Below the pieces are notes generated by a model, which saw only the letters and a list, made by a program, of their open reading frames with translations, searched no databases and was not told the DNA's origin. 64,000 nt of DNA from CBFHND01 sp965657085 (GTDB lineage Bacteria; Pseudomonadota; Alphaproteobacteria; Rhodobacterales; Rhodobacteraceae), in the NCBI GenBank assembly GCA_965657085.1, contig CBFHND010000001.1, positions 186,001 to 250,000 on the forward strand. Direction: 5' to 3'. The first letter of the stretch is position 1; each line of letters starts with the position of its first letter. Of this stretch, positions 34,167 through 42,387 are shown piece after piece. The position numbers and the translations under genes were made by a program.

Positions 34167-35217
34167 GGGCCATCTCCTTCTGGTCGGCAAAGGCGGGCAT
34201 CACCTGATCGATGAAGAGTTGCAAGGATCGTTTTTGCGCGGCCATGTCCATGCCCATGGAGGCATAGTAGATGAATGCATCGACCCCCATCGCCTCGTAC
34301 GCGCGCAGCTTGGCGATCACTGTTTCGGGTTCGCCGAACATCAGGTTTTCTTCCAGCATCGCGGGGTCCACCCGCACGTTGCCGTCCAGATCCTCCAGCG
34401 GCACCTTGTCGGGAAAGCCGTTGCGCACCTCGCCCTTTTTCATCATCAGGTTGCCGAACCGGCCCAGAACCGAACGCACCGCGTCCAGCGCGCCTGCCCT
34501 GTCGGCATCGGTGTCATAGACGGCCGTGTGGCGCATCAGGGCGAAGGTGCCGTTCCATGTCCCGCCCGCCTTGGCGATGCTGTCGTCCAGTTGCCCGCGG
34601 TACTTTTCAGCCTCGGCCATGGGCAGGGTAAAGGGCCAGCACATGATGTTGGCATCGACCTCGACCGCGTAATCGAAGGTGATGGGCGAGCGCGCGGCCA
34701 CCCACATCGGCACCTGCGCCTGCACCGGTTTGGGGCAGGACGTGGCAGTCGGAAACTGCCAGAACTCGCCATCATGTTCGACGTCGCCCTGCCACAGGTC
34801 ACGCACCAGCGGCAACATTTCCTGCAGGTACTTGTACCCGTCGCGTTGATCGAGGCCCGGTTTCATCCGGTCGAATTCGCGCTGATAAGCGCCGGAGCCA
34901 AGGCCAAGCTCCAACCGGCCACCCGACAACAGGTCGACCATCGCGGCCTCTCCGGCCAGATTGATCGGATGCCAATAGGATGCGTTGGCCACGCCACAGC
35001 CAAGCCGGATCTGATCGGTGTGATCGCCCCACCACGTCATCAACTGAAAGGGATTGGGCGCGATGGTCATTTCCAGCGCGTGGTGTTCCGCGGCCCACGC
35101 CACCTCGAAGCCTGCGCGGTCCGCCATCTGCACCATTTCAAGCGTGTGATCGCGCACGGCCATCATGTCGACGCTGTCGTCCATACGCTCAAGGTTGATC
35201 GCTATGTGAAATTTCAT
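34156..35217 (-). CDS. Luciferase-like (LLM class) flavin-dependent monooxygenase
   Basis: 353 residues from ATG 35217; a GTG three codons earlier overlaps the upstream stop and is an alternative. TIM-barrel bacterial-luciferase family: MKFHIAINLERM start, DRAGFEVAWAAEHHALEMTI (about 35-54), GCGVANASYWHPINLAGEAA, GGRLELGLGSGAYQREFDRM (about 98-117). The family uses reduced FMN and O2 for hydroxylation, N-oxidation, desulfonation or Baeyer-Villiger reactions. The flavin reductase at the head of the operon would supply the reduced flavin. Substrate unknown. Confidence 0.88.
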   Translation of the reverse strand: MKFHIAINLERMDDSVDMMAVRDHTLEMVQMADRAGFEVAWAAEHHALEMTIAPNPFQLMTWWGDHTDQIRLGCGVANASYWHPINLAGEAAMVDLLSGGRLELGLGSGAYQREFDRMKPGLDQRDGYKYLQEMLPLVRDLWQGDVEHDGEFWQFPTATSCPKPVQAQVPMWVAARSPITFDYAVEVDANIMCWPFTLPMAEAEKYRGQLDDSIAKAGGTWNGTFALMRHTAVYDTDADRAGALDAVRSVLGRFGNLMMKKGEVRNGFPDKVPLEDLDGNVRVDPAMLEENLMFGEPETVIAKLRAYEAMGVDAFIYYASMGMDMAAQKRSLQLFIDQVMPAFADQKEMAHAG

Positions 35218-35222
35218 TCTGG

Positions 35223-36689
35223 TCACCGCATCTTGAAAGGGTTGGCAATCGGGTCGTCGGACATGTTCATCCAGACGGTTTTGGGGCGGGTGTAGTCATA
35301 GACGGCCTGAAAGCCCGCCTCGCGGCCATAGCCCGAGCCTTTGACCCCACCGAATTCGGCCACCGGGCTGATCGCGCGGTAGGTGTTGACCCAGACGATG
35401 CCCGCCTTGATCCGGCGGCTCATGCGCAGGGCGCGGGCGTTGTCGCGGGTAAAGATGCCCGCGGCCAGACCGTGCGCGCTGTCATTGGCAAGGGCCAGCA
35501 CCTCGGCCTCGTCCCGAAAGCGCTGCACGGCGAGGACCGGGCCAAAAAGCTCGGTATCGACGATGTCCATGTCCTGACGCGGGCAATCGATAATTGTCGG
35601 TTGAAAGAAGAGCCCCGTGTCGCCGTGTCGCGCGCCACCGCTGAGGACTGTGCCGCCCTGCGCCTTGGCCTGCGCGATCTGCGCCTCGATCAGGTCCACC
35701 TGCCCTTGTGTGCAAAGCGGCCCCATTTCGGTCTCTTCAGCCATCGGATCGCCGATGGTGATGCCTTGGGCCACCTTCACCATGCGGTCCAGAAACGCGT
35801 CCGCGATGTCCTCGTGCAGATAAAGCCGCGAACCCGCCACACAGCTTTGCCCCGAGGCCCCGAAGATGCCCGCGACCGACCCGTTTACGGCGCTTTCGAT
35901 ATCGGCGTCCTCGAACACGATGAAGGGCGACTTGCCCCCCAGTTCCAGCGAAAGCTGCGCAAAGTTTTCGGCGGTGTTGCGCACCACATGCGCGGCAGAT
36001 GCAGGCCCACCGGTAAAGGCCACCCGCGCCACCAGCGGATGCGATGTCAGCACCCGGCCGCACGGGTCACCATGGCCGGTGACGATATTGATCACCCCAT
36101 CGGGAATGCCCGCCTCGGCCACCAGCTTGCCAAATTCCAGCAAGGGCGCGCTGGCATGTTCCGAGGCCTTCAGCACCATGGTGTTGCCCGCCGCCAGCGC
36201 CGGGCCGATCTTGACCGCACTCAGGAACATCTGGCTGTTCCAGGGGATCACGGCCGCCACGACACCCAACGGCATCCTGTCGGTGAAAACGAACATGTCA
36301 GGCTTGTCGATGGGCAGGGTGTCGCCGTGAATCTTGTCAGCGGCCCCGGCGTAGAAATGGAAGAATTCCGCAATGTAGGTCGCCTGCCACGCGGTTTCCT
36401 TGAACATCTTGCCGGTGTCGCGGGTCTCAATCCGGCCGAGGTGTTCAGAATTCTGCGCCAAGAGGTCGCCCAGACGGGCAAGGCATTTGCCACGCTGCGT
36501 CGGCGTCATCGCGCCCCATGGGCCATCCAGGGCCGCATCGGCGGCGCGCACGGCGCGGTCCACGTCCTGCGCCGTCGCTTCGGGCACCGTGCACCACTTG
36601 TCGCCCGTGGACGGGTCAAAGCTGGTGAACCGCGCATTGTCACTCGCGTCAACCCACGCCCCGTCGATCAGCATCTGGTAATCAGTCAT
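35223..36689 (-). CDS. Aldehyde dehydrogenase (NAD(P)+), LLM operon
   Basis: 488 residues from ATG 36689, overlapping the flavin-reductase end by 8 bp. Catalytic Cys283 (ASGQSCVAGSRLYL), general base Glu249 (SLELGGKSPF), cofactor motif VAFTGGPASAAHV and oxyanion Asn in IPWNSQMF at about 148-155. It oxidises an aldehyde to the acid. The closest general class is betaine-aldehyde/5-carboxymethyl-2-hydroxymuconate-type dehydrogenases. Substrate presumably the product of the monooxygenase/hydrolase pair in the same operon. Confidence 0.9.
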   Translation of the reverse strand: MTDYQMLIDGAWVDASDNARFTSFDPSTGDKWCTVPEATAQDVDRAVRAADAALDGPWGAMTPTQRGKCLARLGDLLAQNSEHLGRIETRDTGKMFKETAWQATYIAEFFHFYAGAADKIHGDTLPIDKPDMFVFTDRMPLGVVAAVIPWNSQMFLSAVKIGPALAAGNTMVLKASEHASAPLLEFGKLVAEAGIPDGVINIVTGHGDPCGRVLTSHPLVARVAFTGGPASAAHVVRNTAENFAQLSLELGGKSPFIVFEDADIESAVNGSVAGIFGASGQSCVAGSRLYLHEDIADAFLDRMVKVAQGITIGDPMAEETEMGPLCTQGQVDLIEAQIAQAKAQGGTVLSGGARHGDTGLFFQPTIIDCPRQDMDIVDTELFGPVLAVQRFRDEAEVLALANDSAHGLAAGIFTRDNARALRMSRRIKAGIVWVNTYRAISPVAEFGGVKGSGYGREAGFQAVYDYTRPKTVWMNMSDDPIANPFKMR

Positions 36690-37182
36690 CCTGCACCACC
36701 GTCCCAAAGGCGCCATCGCGGTAGATCAGGGGCTTTGCGCCGAGCGGGCTCGCCGCCGCCACGCGTCCGATCAGGATCAGGTGACTGCCCGAGGGCACAG
36801 CCTGCATGAGGTCACAGACAAAGGCCCCGGCCTCTTCAAGGTGCGGCACGTGCCCGCTGCAGGCGATGCCGTCAAAACGGTCGGCCACATCGGCGTCATC
36901 GGCCCCGGCAAAGCGGCGCGCAATATGGGCAGCCCCTTGCGGCAGGACGTTGACGCAAAACACCCGGTTGCGGGTCACATGCTGGGCGATGCGCGCGGCA
37001 GCGTTCAGGCACACCAGCACCGTGGGCGGGTCAGCCGATACGGAGGCAAAGGCCGTGGCCGTCGCGCCATAGCGGCCTGCGGGTCCATCGGTGGTCACGA
37101 CTGTCACGGTGTTGGCGACATCGCGCATTGCAGCGAGGAAGGCGTCGCGCGGCACGGGGTAAGAGGCGAGTTCTGTCATCAT
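36682..37182 (-). CDS. Flavin reductase family protein (RutF/HpaC-like)
   Basis: 166 residues from the first of two adjacent ATGs at 37182. FMN-binding split-barrel pattern: ANTVTVVTTDGPAGRYGATA (about 22-41), FASVSADPPTVLVCLNAAAR (about 44-63), FCVNVLPQG and a late GSHLILIGRVAAA. The family reduces FMN/FAD with NADH to feed two-component monooxygenases. First gene of the leftward operon, so the LLM enzyme is its likely partner. It could also serve a HpaB-type hydroxylase encoded elsewhere. Confidence 0.88.
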   Translation of the reverse strand: MMTELASYPVPRDAFLAAMRDVANTVTVVTTDGPAGRYGATATAFASVSADPPTVLVCLNAAARIAQHVTRNRVFCVNVLPQGAAHIARRFAGADDADVADRFDGIACSGHVPHLEEAGAFVCDLMQAVPSGSHLILIGRVAAASPLGAKPLIYRDGAFGTVVQDD

Positions 37183-37219
37183 GCGGCACAGCCTAAGGGC
37201 TGGCGCAAGTTGTGAAAAA

Positions 37220-37244
37220 CGAATAATATTGCATGGTATATTCG
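37220..37244. promoter_or_regulatory. Probable LysR-type operator, divergent promoter
   Basis: CGAATA and TATTCG are perfect inverted arms 13 bp apart, in the only AT-rich piece of the 78-bp gap between lysR-type and flavin reductase genes. Position and spacing suit a LysR recognition site governing both directions. Confidence 0.55.
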
Positions 37245-37260
37245 ATATCTTCAAAGCATC

Positions 37261-38091
37261 ATGAACCTGTCAGAGCTGCGCACCTTTCTTGTCATCATCG
37301 AAACCGGCAGCCTTGCACGGGCCGCCGATCAGTTGCACGTGACGCAATCGACCGTCACCACCCGTTTGAAATCACTGGAAAATCAGCTGGGGCAAACCCT
37401 GATCGTGCGTGCGAAATCCGGGGCGTCCCTGACTGCGGCAGGGGTGCGTTTGCACCGCTATGCCCAGACGATCTCGGAACTCTGGAGCCAGGCACGGCAG
37501 GTCACGTCACTGCCCGATGCGCTGAGCACCACGTGCAATCTGGCCTGTCATCCCGATCTGTGGCCCGGGTTGGGGCAGCGATTCTTTGACCACATTCGGC
37601 AATCCAACCCCGGCGTGGCGCTTTCGGTCTGGCATGGCAGCGCGCAGGACATCGAGGCGTGGCTGGATGCGGGCCTGTCCGATCTGGCCCTGACACACCG
37701 CGCCCGCGCCACGCAGCGGCGCACGGTTGATCCGCTACCCTCCGACACGCTGATCGCCGTGGGCACCAGCCCCGATCGATCCGTCCTGTCCGATCCGTCT
37801 TATGTCTATGTCGAGGCGGGCGAGATTTTTGGCCGTGAACACGCGGTGGCCTTTCCGGATGTGGACACGGCCCGGCTGAGCTTTGGGCAGGCGCATCTGG
37901 GGCTTGCGCATATCCTGACCCACGGCGGCAGCGCCTATTTGCCCGAACGGGTCGCAACGCCCTACCTCGCGGATGGTCGATTGCACCGTCTGGACGCGCC
38001 CACATTCGAACGGCCCGCGTTTCTGGTCGCCAACACAGCAGCCCTTGCCGCATGGCCGTGGTTCGACGCGGCGCGCACAGTTCTCAGATGA
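37261..38091 (+). CDS. LysR family transcriptional regulator
   Basis: 276 residues. N-terminal winged HTH (MNLSELRTFLVIIETGSLAR; RAADQLHVTQSTVTTRLKSL), then a short effector domain. At 276 residues it is slightly below the usual ~300. Divergent from the flavin-reductase operon, with a dyad between them; by the rule for this family it likely controls that operon and itself. Its 3' end overlaps the convergent GS-like gene by 8 bp. Confidence 0.9.
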   Translation: MNLSELRTFLVIIETGSLARAADQLHVTQSTVTTRLKSLENQLGQTLIVRAKSGASLTAAGVRLHRYAQTISELWSQARQVTSLPDALSTTCNLACHPDLWPGLGQRFFDHIRQSNPGVALSVWHGSAQDIEAWLDAGLSDLALTHRARATQRRTVDPLPSDTLIAVGTSPDRSVLSDPSYVYVEAGEIFGREHAVAFPDVDTARLSFGQAHLGLAHILTHGGSAYLPERVATPYLADGRLHRLDAPTFERPAFLVANTAALAAWPWFDAARTVLR

Positions 38092-39352
38092 ACGGCAGAT
38101 AGTAGTTGCGCACGTCATCGACGCCTTTGCCTGCAAGCCGCTTGAATTCATCCCGCTTGAGGAAAATCATCGCATCGCAGATCTCGGAGCCGACCGCGTT
38201 GCGCAGGGCCTCATCCTTGTCCAGCGCATCCATCGCCTTGTCGAGCGCGGAGGGCACGTGCCGGGTTTCGCGTACGTTTTCCAGCCCATCGCGGTCTTCG
38301 GCGGCCTGCAGGCGGTAATCGCCCTCGACCCCCAATCGCGCCGCCTGCAACACGGCCGTCACAGCAAGGTAGGGGTTGGCCGCGTTGTCGGCCATGCGGT
38401 GTTCGAGCCGTGCTGTTTTGGGTGAGGTCGTGGCGCAGCGGGTGGTGACAAGCCGGTGGTCGTTTGCCCAGTTGGCCCAGTAGCCCGCCATCGACGCAGG
38501 GCCAAGGCGGTCATAGCTGTTGACCGTGGGGGCCAGAAGGCCCGCCAGTCCCTCGTGGTGCTGGATCAGCCCGGCCATGCATTTCTGCGCCACGTCCGAC
38601 AGCAACCCATCGGGGGCGATCACGTTGCCGCCCTCTGCATCCTCGAAGCTGAAGTTGACGTGCAGGCCAGATCCGCCCCGATCCGGTATCGGTTTGGGCA
38701 GGAAGGTCAGCAGCAGGCCCCGGTCAAAGGCCACTTCGCGCGCCATGGTCCGGAACAGGAATGCGTCGTCGCAGGCGCGCACGGCCTCGTCAAAGCACAT
38801 GGTCAGTTCGAACTGGCCACTGTCGTATTCGCCGTTCATCGATTCCACTGGCAGGCCCGCGCGGTGCGCCGTTTCCCAAATCTCGTCCATCACCCCCGCA
38901 GGGTCATTCTGGGGCCCGGTTCCATAAACGAAGGCACCCGGCGTGTCGTAGGGCGTCCAGACGCCCTCGGCGTCCTGCTGAAAGACATAGGCCTCCATCT
39001 CGAGGCCGACCTTGGGGGTAAGCCCCTTTGCCTGCCAATCTTCCACGGCTTGCATCAGACGCCCCCGCGCGCAGAGGCCAAGGCGCGCACCGTCGGCGTG
39101 CAGAGTGCCAAGTGCGATCTCGGTCGCGGTTTGCCACGCGCGGCGGCGGTCGCCGTCCAACACCAGCTCCATATCCGGAATGCCATCCATCACCCCGGCC
39201 CCGGGGACGGTAATCAGATCACGATCAAAGGTGGTGCCAAAGACACCGCGGGCAAAGCCGATCCTGCCGCCCTCGGCCACGCTGGGCGGGATGTATTTGC
39301 CGCGTGGCAGGTTCAGCAGATCACAGAAAAGGACACGGGTGCGGGTTGTCAT
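38084..39352 (-). CDS. Glutamine synthetase-like gamma-glutamyl ligase
   Basis: 422 residues, GS catalytic fold with metal and nucleotide sites: Glu118/Glu120 (GLEMEAYVF), the Glu pair in ESMNGEYDSGQFELTM, GGSGLHVNFSFED, and RLEHRMADNAANPYLAV. It lacks the length and regulatory features of housekeeping GlnA (about 470 residues), so it is likely a GS-like enzyme that joins glutamate to an organic amine (as in PuuA, GMA synthetase, anilide or alkylamide synthetases). Placed 7 bp after a cytochrome P450 and a GATase-type hydrolase. Substrate amine unknown. Confidence 0.85.
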   Translation of the reverse strand: MTTRTRVLFCDLLNLPRGKYIPPSVAEGGRIGFARGVFGTTFDRDLITVPGAGVMDGIPDMELVLDGDRRRAWQTATEIALGTLHADGARLGLCARGRLMQAVEDWQAKGLTPKVGLEMEAYVFQQDAEGVWTPYDTPGAFVYGTGPQNDPAGVMDEIWETAHRAGLPVESMNGEYDSGQFELTMCFDEAVRACDDAFLFRTMAREVAFDRGLLLTFLPKPIPDRGGSGLHVNFSFEDAEGGNVIAPDGLLSDVAQKCMAGLIQHHEGLAGLLAPTVNSYDRLGPASMAGYWANWANDHRLVTTRCATTSPKTARLEHRMADNAANPYLAVTAVLQAARLGVEGDYRLQAAEDRDGLENVRETRHVPSALDKAMDALDKDEALRNAVGSEICDAMIFLKRDEFKRLAGKGVDDVRNYYLPFI

Positions 39353-39359
39353 GTCAGGC

Positions 39360-40568
39360 TCACTTCAGATGGAATGTCAGGGGCAGCGTCTTGACGCCAC
39401 AGATGAAATTTGAGCGGGTCCAGGTAGGCGCGCCCGCGGGTTCGATATGGCGCACGCGCCCAGCGATTTCCTGCAGGACCGCGCGCAGTTCCAGTTTGGC
39501 CAGCCACATGCCAAGACAGACGTGCGGCCCGCCTTGGCCAAAAGCCATGTGACGGTTGGGCGTACGCCCCGGCACCGCACGGTGCGCATCCGCAAACACC
39601 TCTTCGTCGCGGCACCCCGACACGAACCACATCAGCACCTTGTCGCCCTTGGCGATGGTCTGACCGTGCAGGTCGATGTCCCGCGTGGCGGTGCGCCGGA
39701 AATGCAGCGTGGGCGCGGCCAGGCGGATAAACTCATCAGGTGCGGTGTCCCACACTGCGCCTTGCTGAAGCTCTTGCAAGAGGCCCTCTTGCGTGGCGAG
39801 CAGGTGCATGGCCATCGCAATGGAATAGCGGGTCGTGTCATTGCCTGCGGCCACCAGCAGGCAGAAGAAGTTCTTGAAATCCAGCCCCTCGATCTGGCCG
39901 TGCACACGGGCAAGGATGCCGTCCGGGTCCACAGGTTTGTCGCCGCGCAGCACCGCATCGGCATAGTCGTAAAGCTCAACCCCCGCCGGGCTGCGGAAGG
40001 GCATCATGCGGTAGGCATCGGTGTTGACCTTGTCGATCACCGTGTCGGTGAAATCGGGGTCGGTGTTCCCGATCAGCGCATCGCCGCGTTCAACCAGCCA
40101 ATCCAGATCGGCATCCGGCACGCCAAGGATGCGGCCCAGCATCAGCATCGGCAAACGCTTGGCGATATGTTCGACCGCATCGAACTGCTGTTGCCTGAAC
40201 GCTTCGGCCACGATGTCACGCGCAAGCTCGCGGATCAGCGGTTCGAATTTCGCCACCACCGGTTTGGCAAAGGCCGGGTTGACCGCGCGCCGGGTTCCTG
40301 TGTGTTCGGGCGGATCGGTTTCCTGAAAGGTGCGCCGGGCCATGTATTCCGCGTGGCTTTGATCTTCGATGCGGATGCCTTGGGCGCTGCTGAAGGTTTC
40401 GGGATCGCGCTGCGCGGCCATAATGTCGGCGTAACGCGTCAGCGACCAGAACCCATTGTCCCCGCCCCATTCCGGGGTCCAGTGCAGCGGCGCGTCACTG
40501 CGCATGGCGGCAAAGGTGTCGTGCGGCACCCCGTCGACAAAGCTGTCGTGATCGGCAAGGTTCTTCAT
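39360..40568 (-). CDS. Cytochrome P450
   Basis: 402-residue soluble bacterial P450. Heme ligand Cys351 in FGQGGPHVCLG, I-helix AGNDTT at 241-246, ExxR at 279-282, PERF-region equivalent FADAHRAVPG. The start at 40568 overlaps the GATase-like stop (ATGA). It needs a ferredoxin and reductase; none is encoded in the window. Between a gamma-glutamyl ligase and a GATase-type hydrolase, it may hydroxylate a gamma-glutamylated amine, like N-glutamylated intermediates in isopropylamine degradation (inference). Confidence 0.93.
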   Translation of the reverse strand: MKNLADHDSFVDGVPHDTFAAMRSDAPLHWTPEWGGDNGFWSLTRYADIMAAQRDPETFSSAQGIRIEDQSHAEYMARRTFQETDPPEHTGTRRAVNPAFAKPVVAKFEPLIRELARDIVAEAFRQQQFDAVEHIAKRLPMLMLGRILGVPDADLDWLVERGDALIGNTDPDFTDTVIDKVNTDAYRMMPFRSPAGVELYDYADAVLRGDKPVDPDGILARVHGQIEGLDFKNFFCLLVAAGNDTTRYSIAMAMHLLATQEGLLQELQQGAVWDTAPDEFIRLAAPTLHFRRTATRDIDLHGQTIAKGDKVLMWFVSGCRDEEVFADAHRAVPGRTPNRHMAFGQGGPHVCLGMWLAKLELRAVLQEIAGRVRHIEPAGAPTWTRSNFICGVKTLPLTFHLK

Positions 40569-41275
40569 GGCGTGCCTCCGAAAATGCGGGTGGCCCAACG
40601 GGCGAATTCCGGCCCGTCGTTGGGCCGTGACAGGGAGGCGTGCGCCGCGTTGAAAGTCTGGGGATCAAGCTCGGCGCGGGTGGCGTCGAGCACACAGCGC
40701 ATAAAGGCGTCGGAAAACTCGGGATGCGCCTGCGTGGTGAAAATGTGCTGTCCCTTGGCAAAGCTGGCGTTGTCGCAGCCGGGAGAGGACCCGGCCAAAC
40801 GGCACCCGTCCGGCAGGTGCGTCACCGCATCGTGGTGAAAGGTGTAGAGGTTCAGCGCCACTTGGTCAGCCATGAAGGGTCGGGGCGTGAATTGCGTGGT
40901 TTCGATTCCGATGTTCCAGTCCGCACGCGCCACCTGCCCGCCCAGTGCCACGGCGATGGCCTGATGACCAAAGCATACACCCAGTAGCGGCTTCCGCGCC
41001 GCATCAGCGCGGCGGATGAAATCGTAGAGCGGCGGGAGGAAGGGCAGATCATCCAGCACGGACAAGGGCGATCCGGTGATCAGATAGGCATCCTGTTCAT
41101 CGACGTCCGTGGGCACCTCGCCGCCGATGGTCATGTAGACGCGGTAGGTAAAGCGCTGGTCCTGCGCATCGAACATGTCCCGAAAGCGGTGCGCGTCATC
41201 GGGAAAGGCATCCCCGACAGCCACGGATTTGTCGTGGTTGGTCTGCAATATGCCGAGTTTGAGGCGGTTGGTCAC
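40565..41275 (-). CDS. Class I glutamine amidotransferase-like gamma-glutamyl hydrolase
   Basis: 236 residues from GTG 41275, which has GAAAG 8 nt upstream; an ATG at 41302 is an alternative. Full triad: Cys101 in LLGVCFGHQAIAVALGG, His184 and Glu186 in TQAHPEF. The stand-alone GATase domain has no synthase domain attached. With a GS-like ligase in the same operon, removal of a gamma-glutamyl group from a modified amine is the best guess, as for PuuD or anilide-pathway GATases. It is the first gene of the GATase-P450-ligase run. Confidence 0.82.
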   Translation of the reverse strand: MTNRLKLGILQTNHDKSVAVGDAFPDDAHRFRDMFDAQDQRFTYRVYMTIGGEVPTDVDEQDAYLITGSPLSVLDDLPFLPPLYDFIRRADAARKPLLGVCFGHQAIAVALGGQVARADWNIGIETTQFTPRPFMADQVALNLYTFHHDAVTHLPDGCRLAGSSPGCDNASFAKGQHIFTTQAHPEFSDAFMRCVLDATRAELDPQTFNAAHASLSRPNDGPEFARWATRIFGGTP

Positions 41276-41329
41276 TGTTCGGTCTTTCGCGGAGCCATGC
41301 ATCAGGTCCGTAGGGCGGCCCACGGCCGC

Positions 41330-41399
41330 GGGTGGGGGTGAAGCCCCCGCCCGGGGGGGCGATCGGGGGCTGCCCGGCGTTGCCGCCGGGCGGGTTTTT
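41330..41399. terminator. GC-rich hairpin pair after the TctC gene
   Basis: Two stems: GGGGG-TGAAG-CCCCC at about 41333-41347 and GCCCGGCG-TTGC-CGCCGGGC at 41372-41391. A T5 tract follows the second only when read on the plus strand, where no gene precedes it; for the leftward operon the hairpins may attenuate transcription into the GATase-P450-ligase genes. Confidence 0.45.
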
Positions 41400-41411
41400 C
41401 AAAGGCTGCGC

Positions 41412-42353
41412 TTAACGCCCGAGGATCTGGTTGATCTCGGCCGATTTGGCGCGGTCGGCCTCGATACGTGCCTGCGCTTCGGCCTGACCCTGCCAATAGA
41501 CGGCTGCACCGGTTTCCTTCATCAGGGCCTGTGCCTCATCGCTCATCATGGTTTTTTCAGCCACGGCGGCGATGGTGTCGATGACCTCTTGGGGCGTGCC
41601 TTTCTTGACGAAAAGGCCGTTCCACAGTTCCACGTCATTGACGCCCGACTGTGCCGCGATGGTATCAACGCCCGGCAATTTGCCGATGGGGGCGGCACCG
41701 ATGTTGCCCAGCACCTTGATCTCACCCAGACAGGGTTCGATCAGCGCCAATGTGGTGTTGATCACATCCGCATCGCCCGAAGACAGCGTGTTGCAATCGA
41801 GCATGTCGAAGGCACTGTCATCCGCGAATTCAAAGCCCATCTTGGTCGCGGCCGCCATCGACACGGCCGTGGGTGTCAGGCCTGCGCCAAAGTGGCCCAG
41901 CACCACGTCGTTGTCCTGGGCATGCGCCGCCAGTTCGGCCATGTTGGAGTATGGCGCATCCGCCCCTGCCGCCAACACGAAGGGATAGGTCAGGAAAATG
42001 CCCACGGGCACAAAGCTGTCTTCCTCGATGCCGATGTCGATCTTGGGGCCGACAACCGGCACACCGATCACGAAGGACCCGATCACGGACCCGTCCGCAG
42101 GGGCCTCCAACACTTCGAGCGCGCCGGGGAACGGGCCGTCGCCGCCACCCGGACGGTTGACGACCGATGCGGCCTGCCCTGTGGCTTCGGCCATGTCTGC
42201 GGCGATCATCCGGGTCAGGATGTCCTCGAAGTCACCGGGGGGCCACGGCACGATGAATTGCACAGGGCCTTCGGGGTAATCGGCGTAAGCGGCGGGCGCA
42301 AAACCGATGGTGGTGGCAGCGATCAGTGCTGCGGTGGTCAAAAGCTTTTTCAT
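41412..42353 (-). CDS. tctC: Tripartite tricarboxylate-type transporter, substrate-binding protein (TctC-like)
   Basis: 313 residues with a signal peptide (MKKLLTTAALIAATTIGFAP, cleavage near YAD-YP). Mature start GPVQFIVPWPPGDFEDILTR fits the Bug/TctC family ligand loop. Binds a carboxylated solute in the periplasm. Encoded 34 bp after the large membrane subunit and upstream of the P450 module. I infer import of an acidic or zwitterionic substrate for the pathway; the ligand cannot be read from the sequence. Confidence 0.9.
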   Translation of the reverse strand: MKKLLTTAALIAATTIGFAPAAYADYPEGPVQFIVPWPPGDFEDILTRMIAADMAEATGQAASVVNRPGGGDGPFPGALEVLEAPADGSVIGSFVIGVPVVGPKIDIGIEEDSFVPVGIFLTYPFVLAAGADAPYSNMAELAAHAQDNDVVLGHFGAGLTPTAVSMAAATKMGFEFADDSAFDMLDCNTLSSGDADVINTTLALIEPCLGEIKVLGNIGAAPIGKLPGVDTIAAQSGVNDVELWNGLFVKKGTPQEVIDTIAAVAEKTMMSDEAQALMKETGAAVYWQGQAEAQARIEADRAKSAEINQILGR

Positions 42354-42387
42354 TGGTACTCTCCCTGAGTTTGTTTTGCTTTTGTGG

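Noticed and set aside
41372..41400. Hairpin plus T5 as a plus-strand intrinsic terminator
   Set aside because: It has the shape of one, but no plus-strand gene lies upstream, so it is listed only as a hairpin element of the leftward operon.
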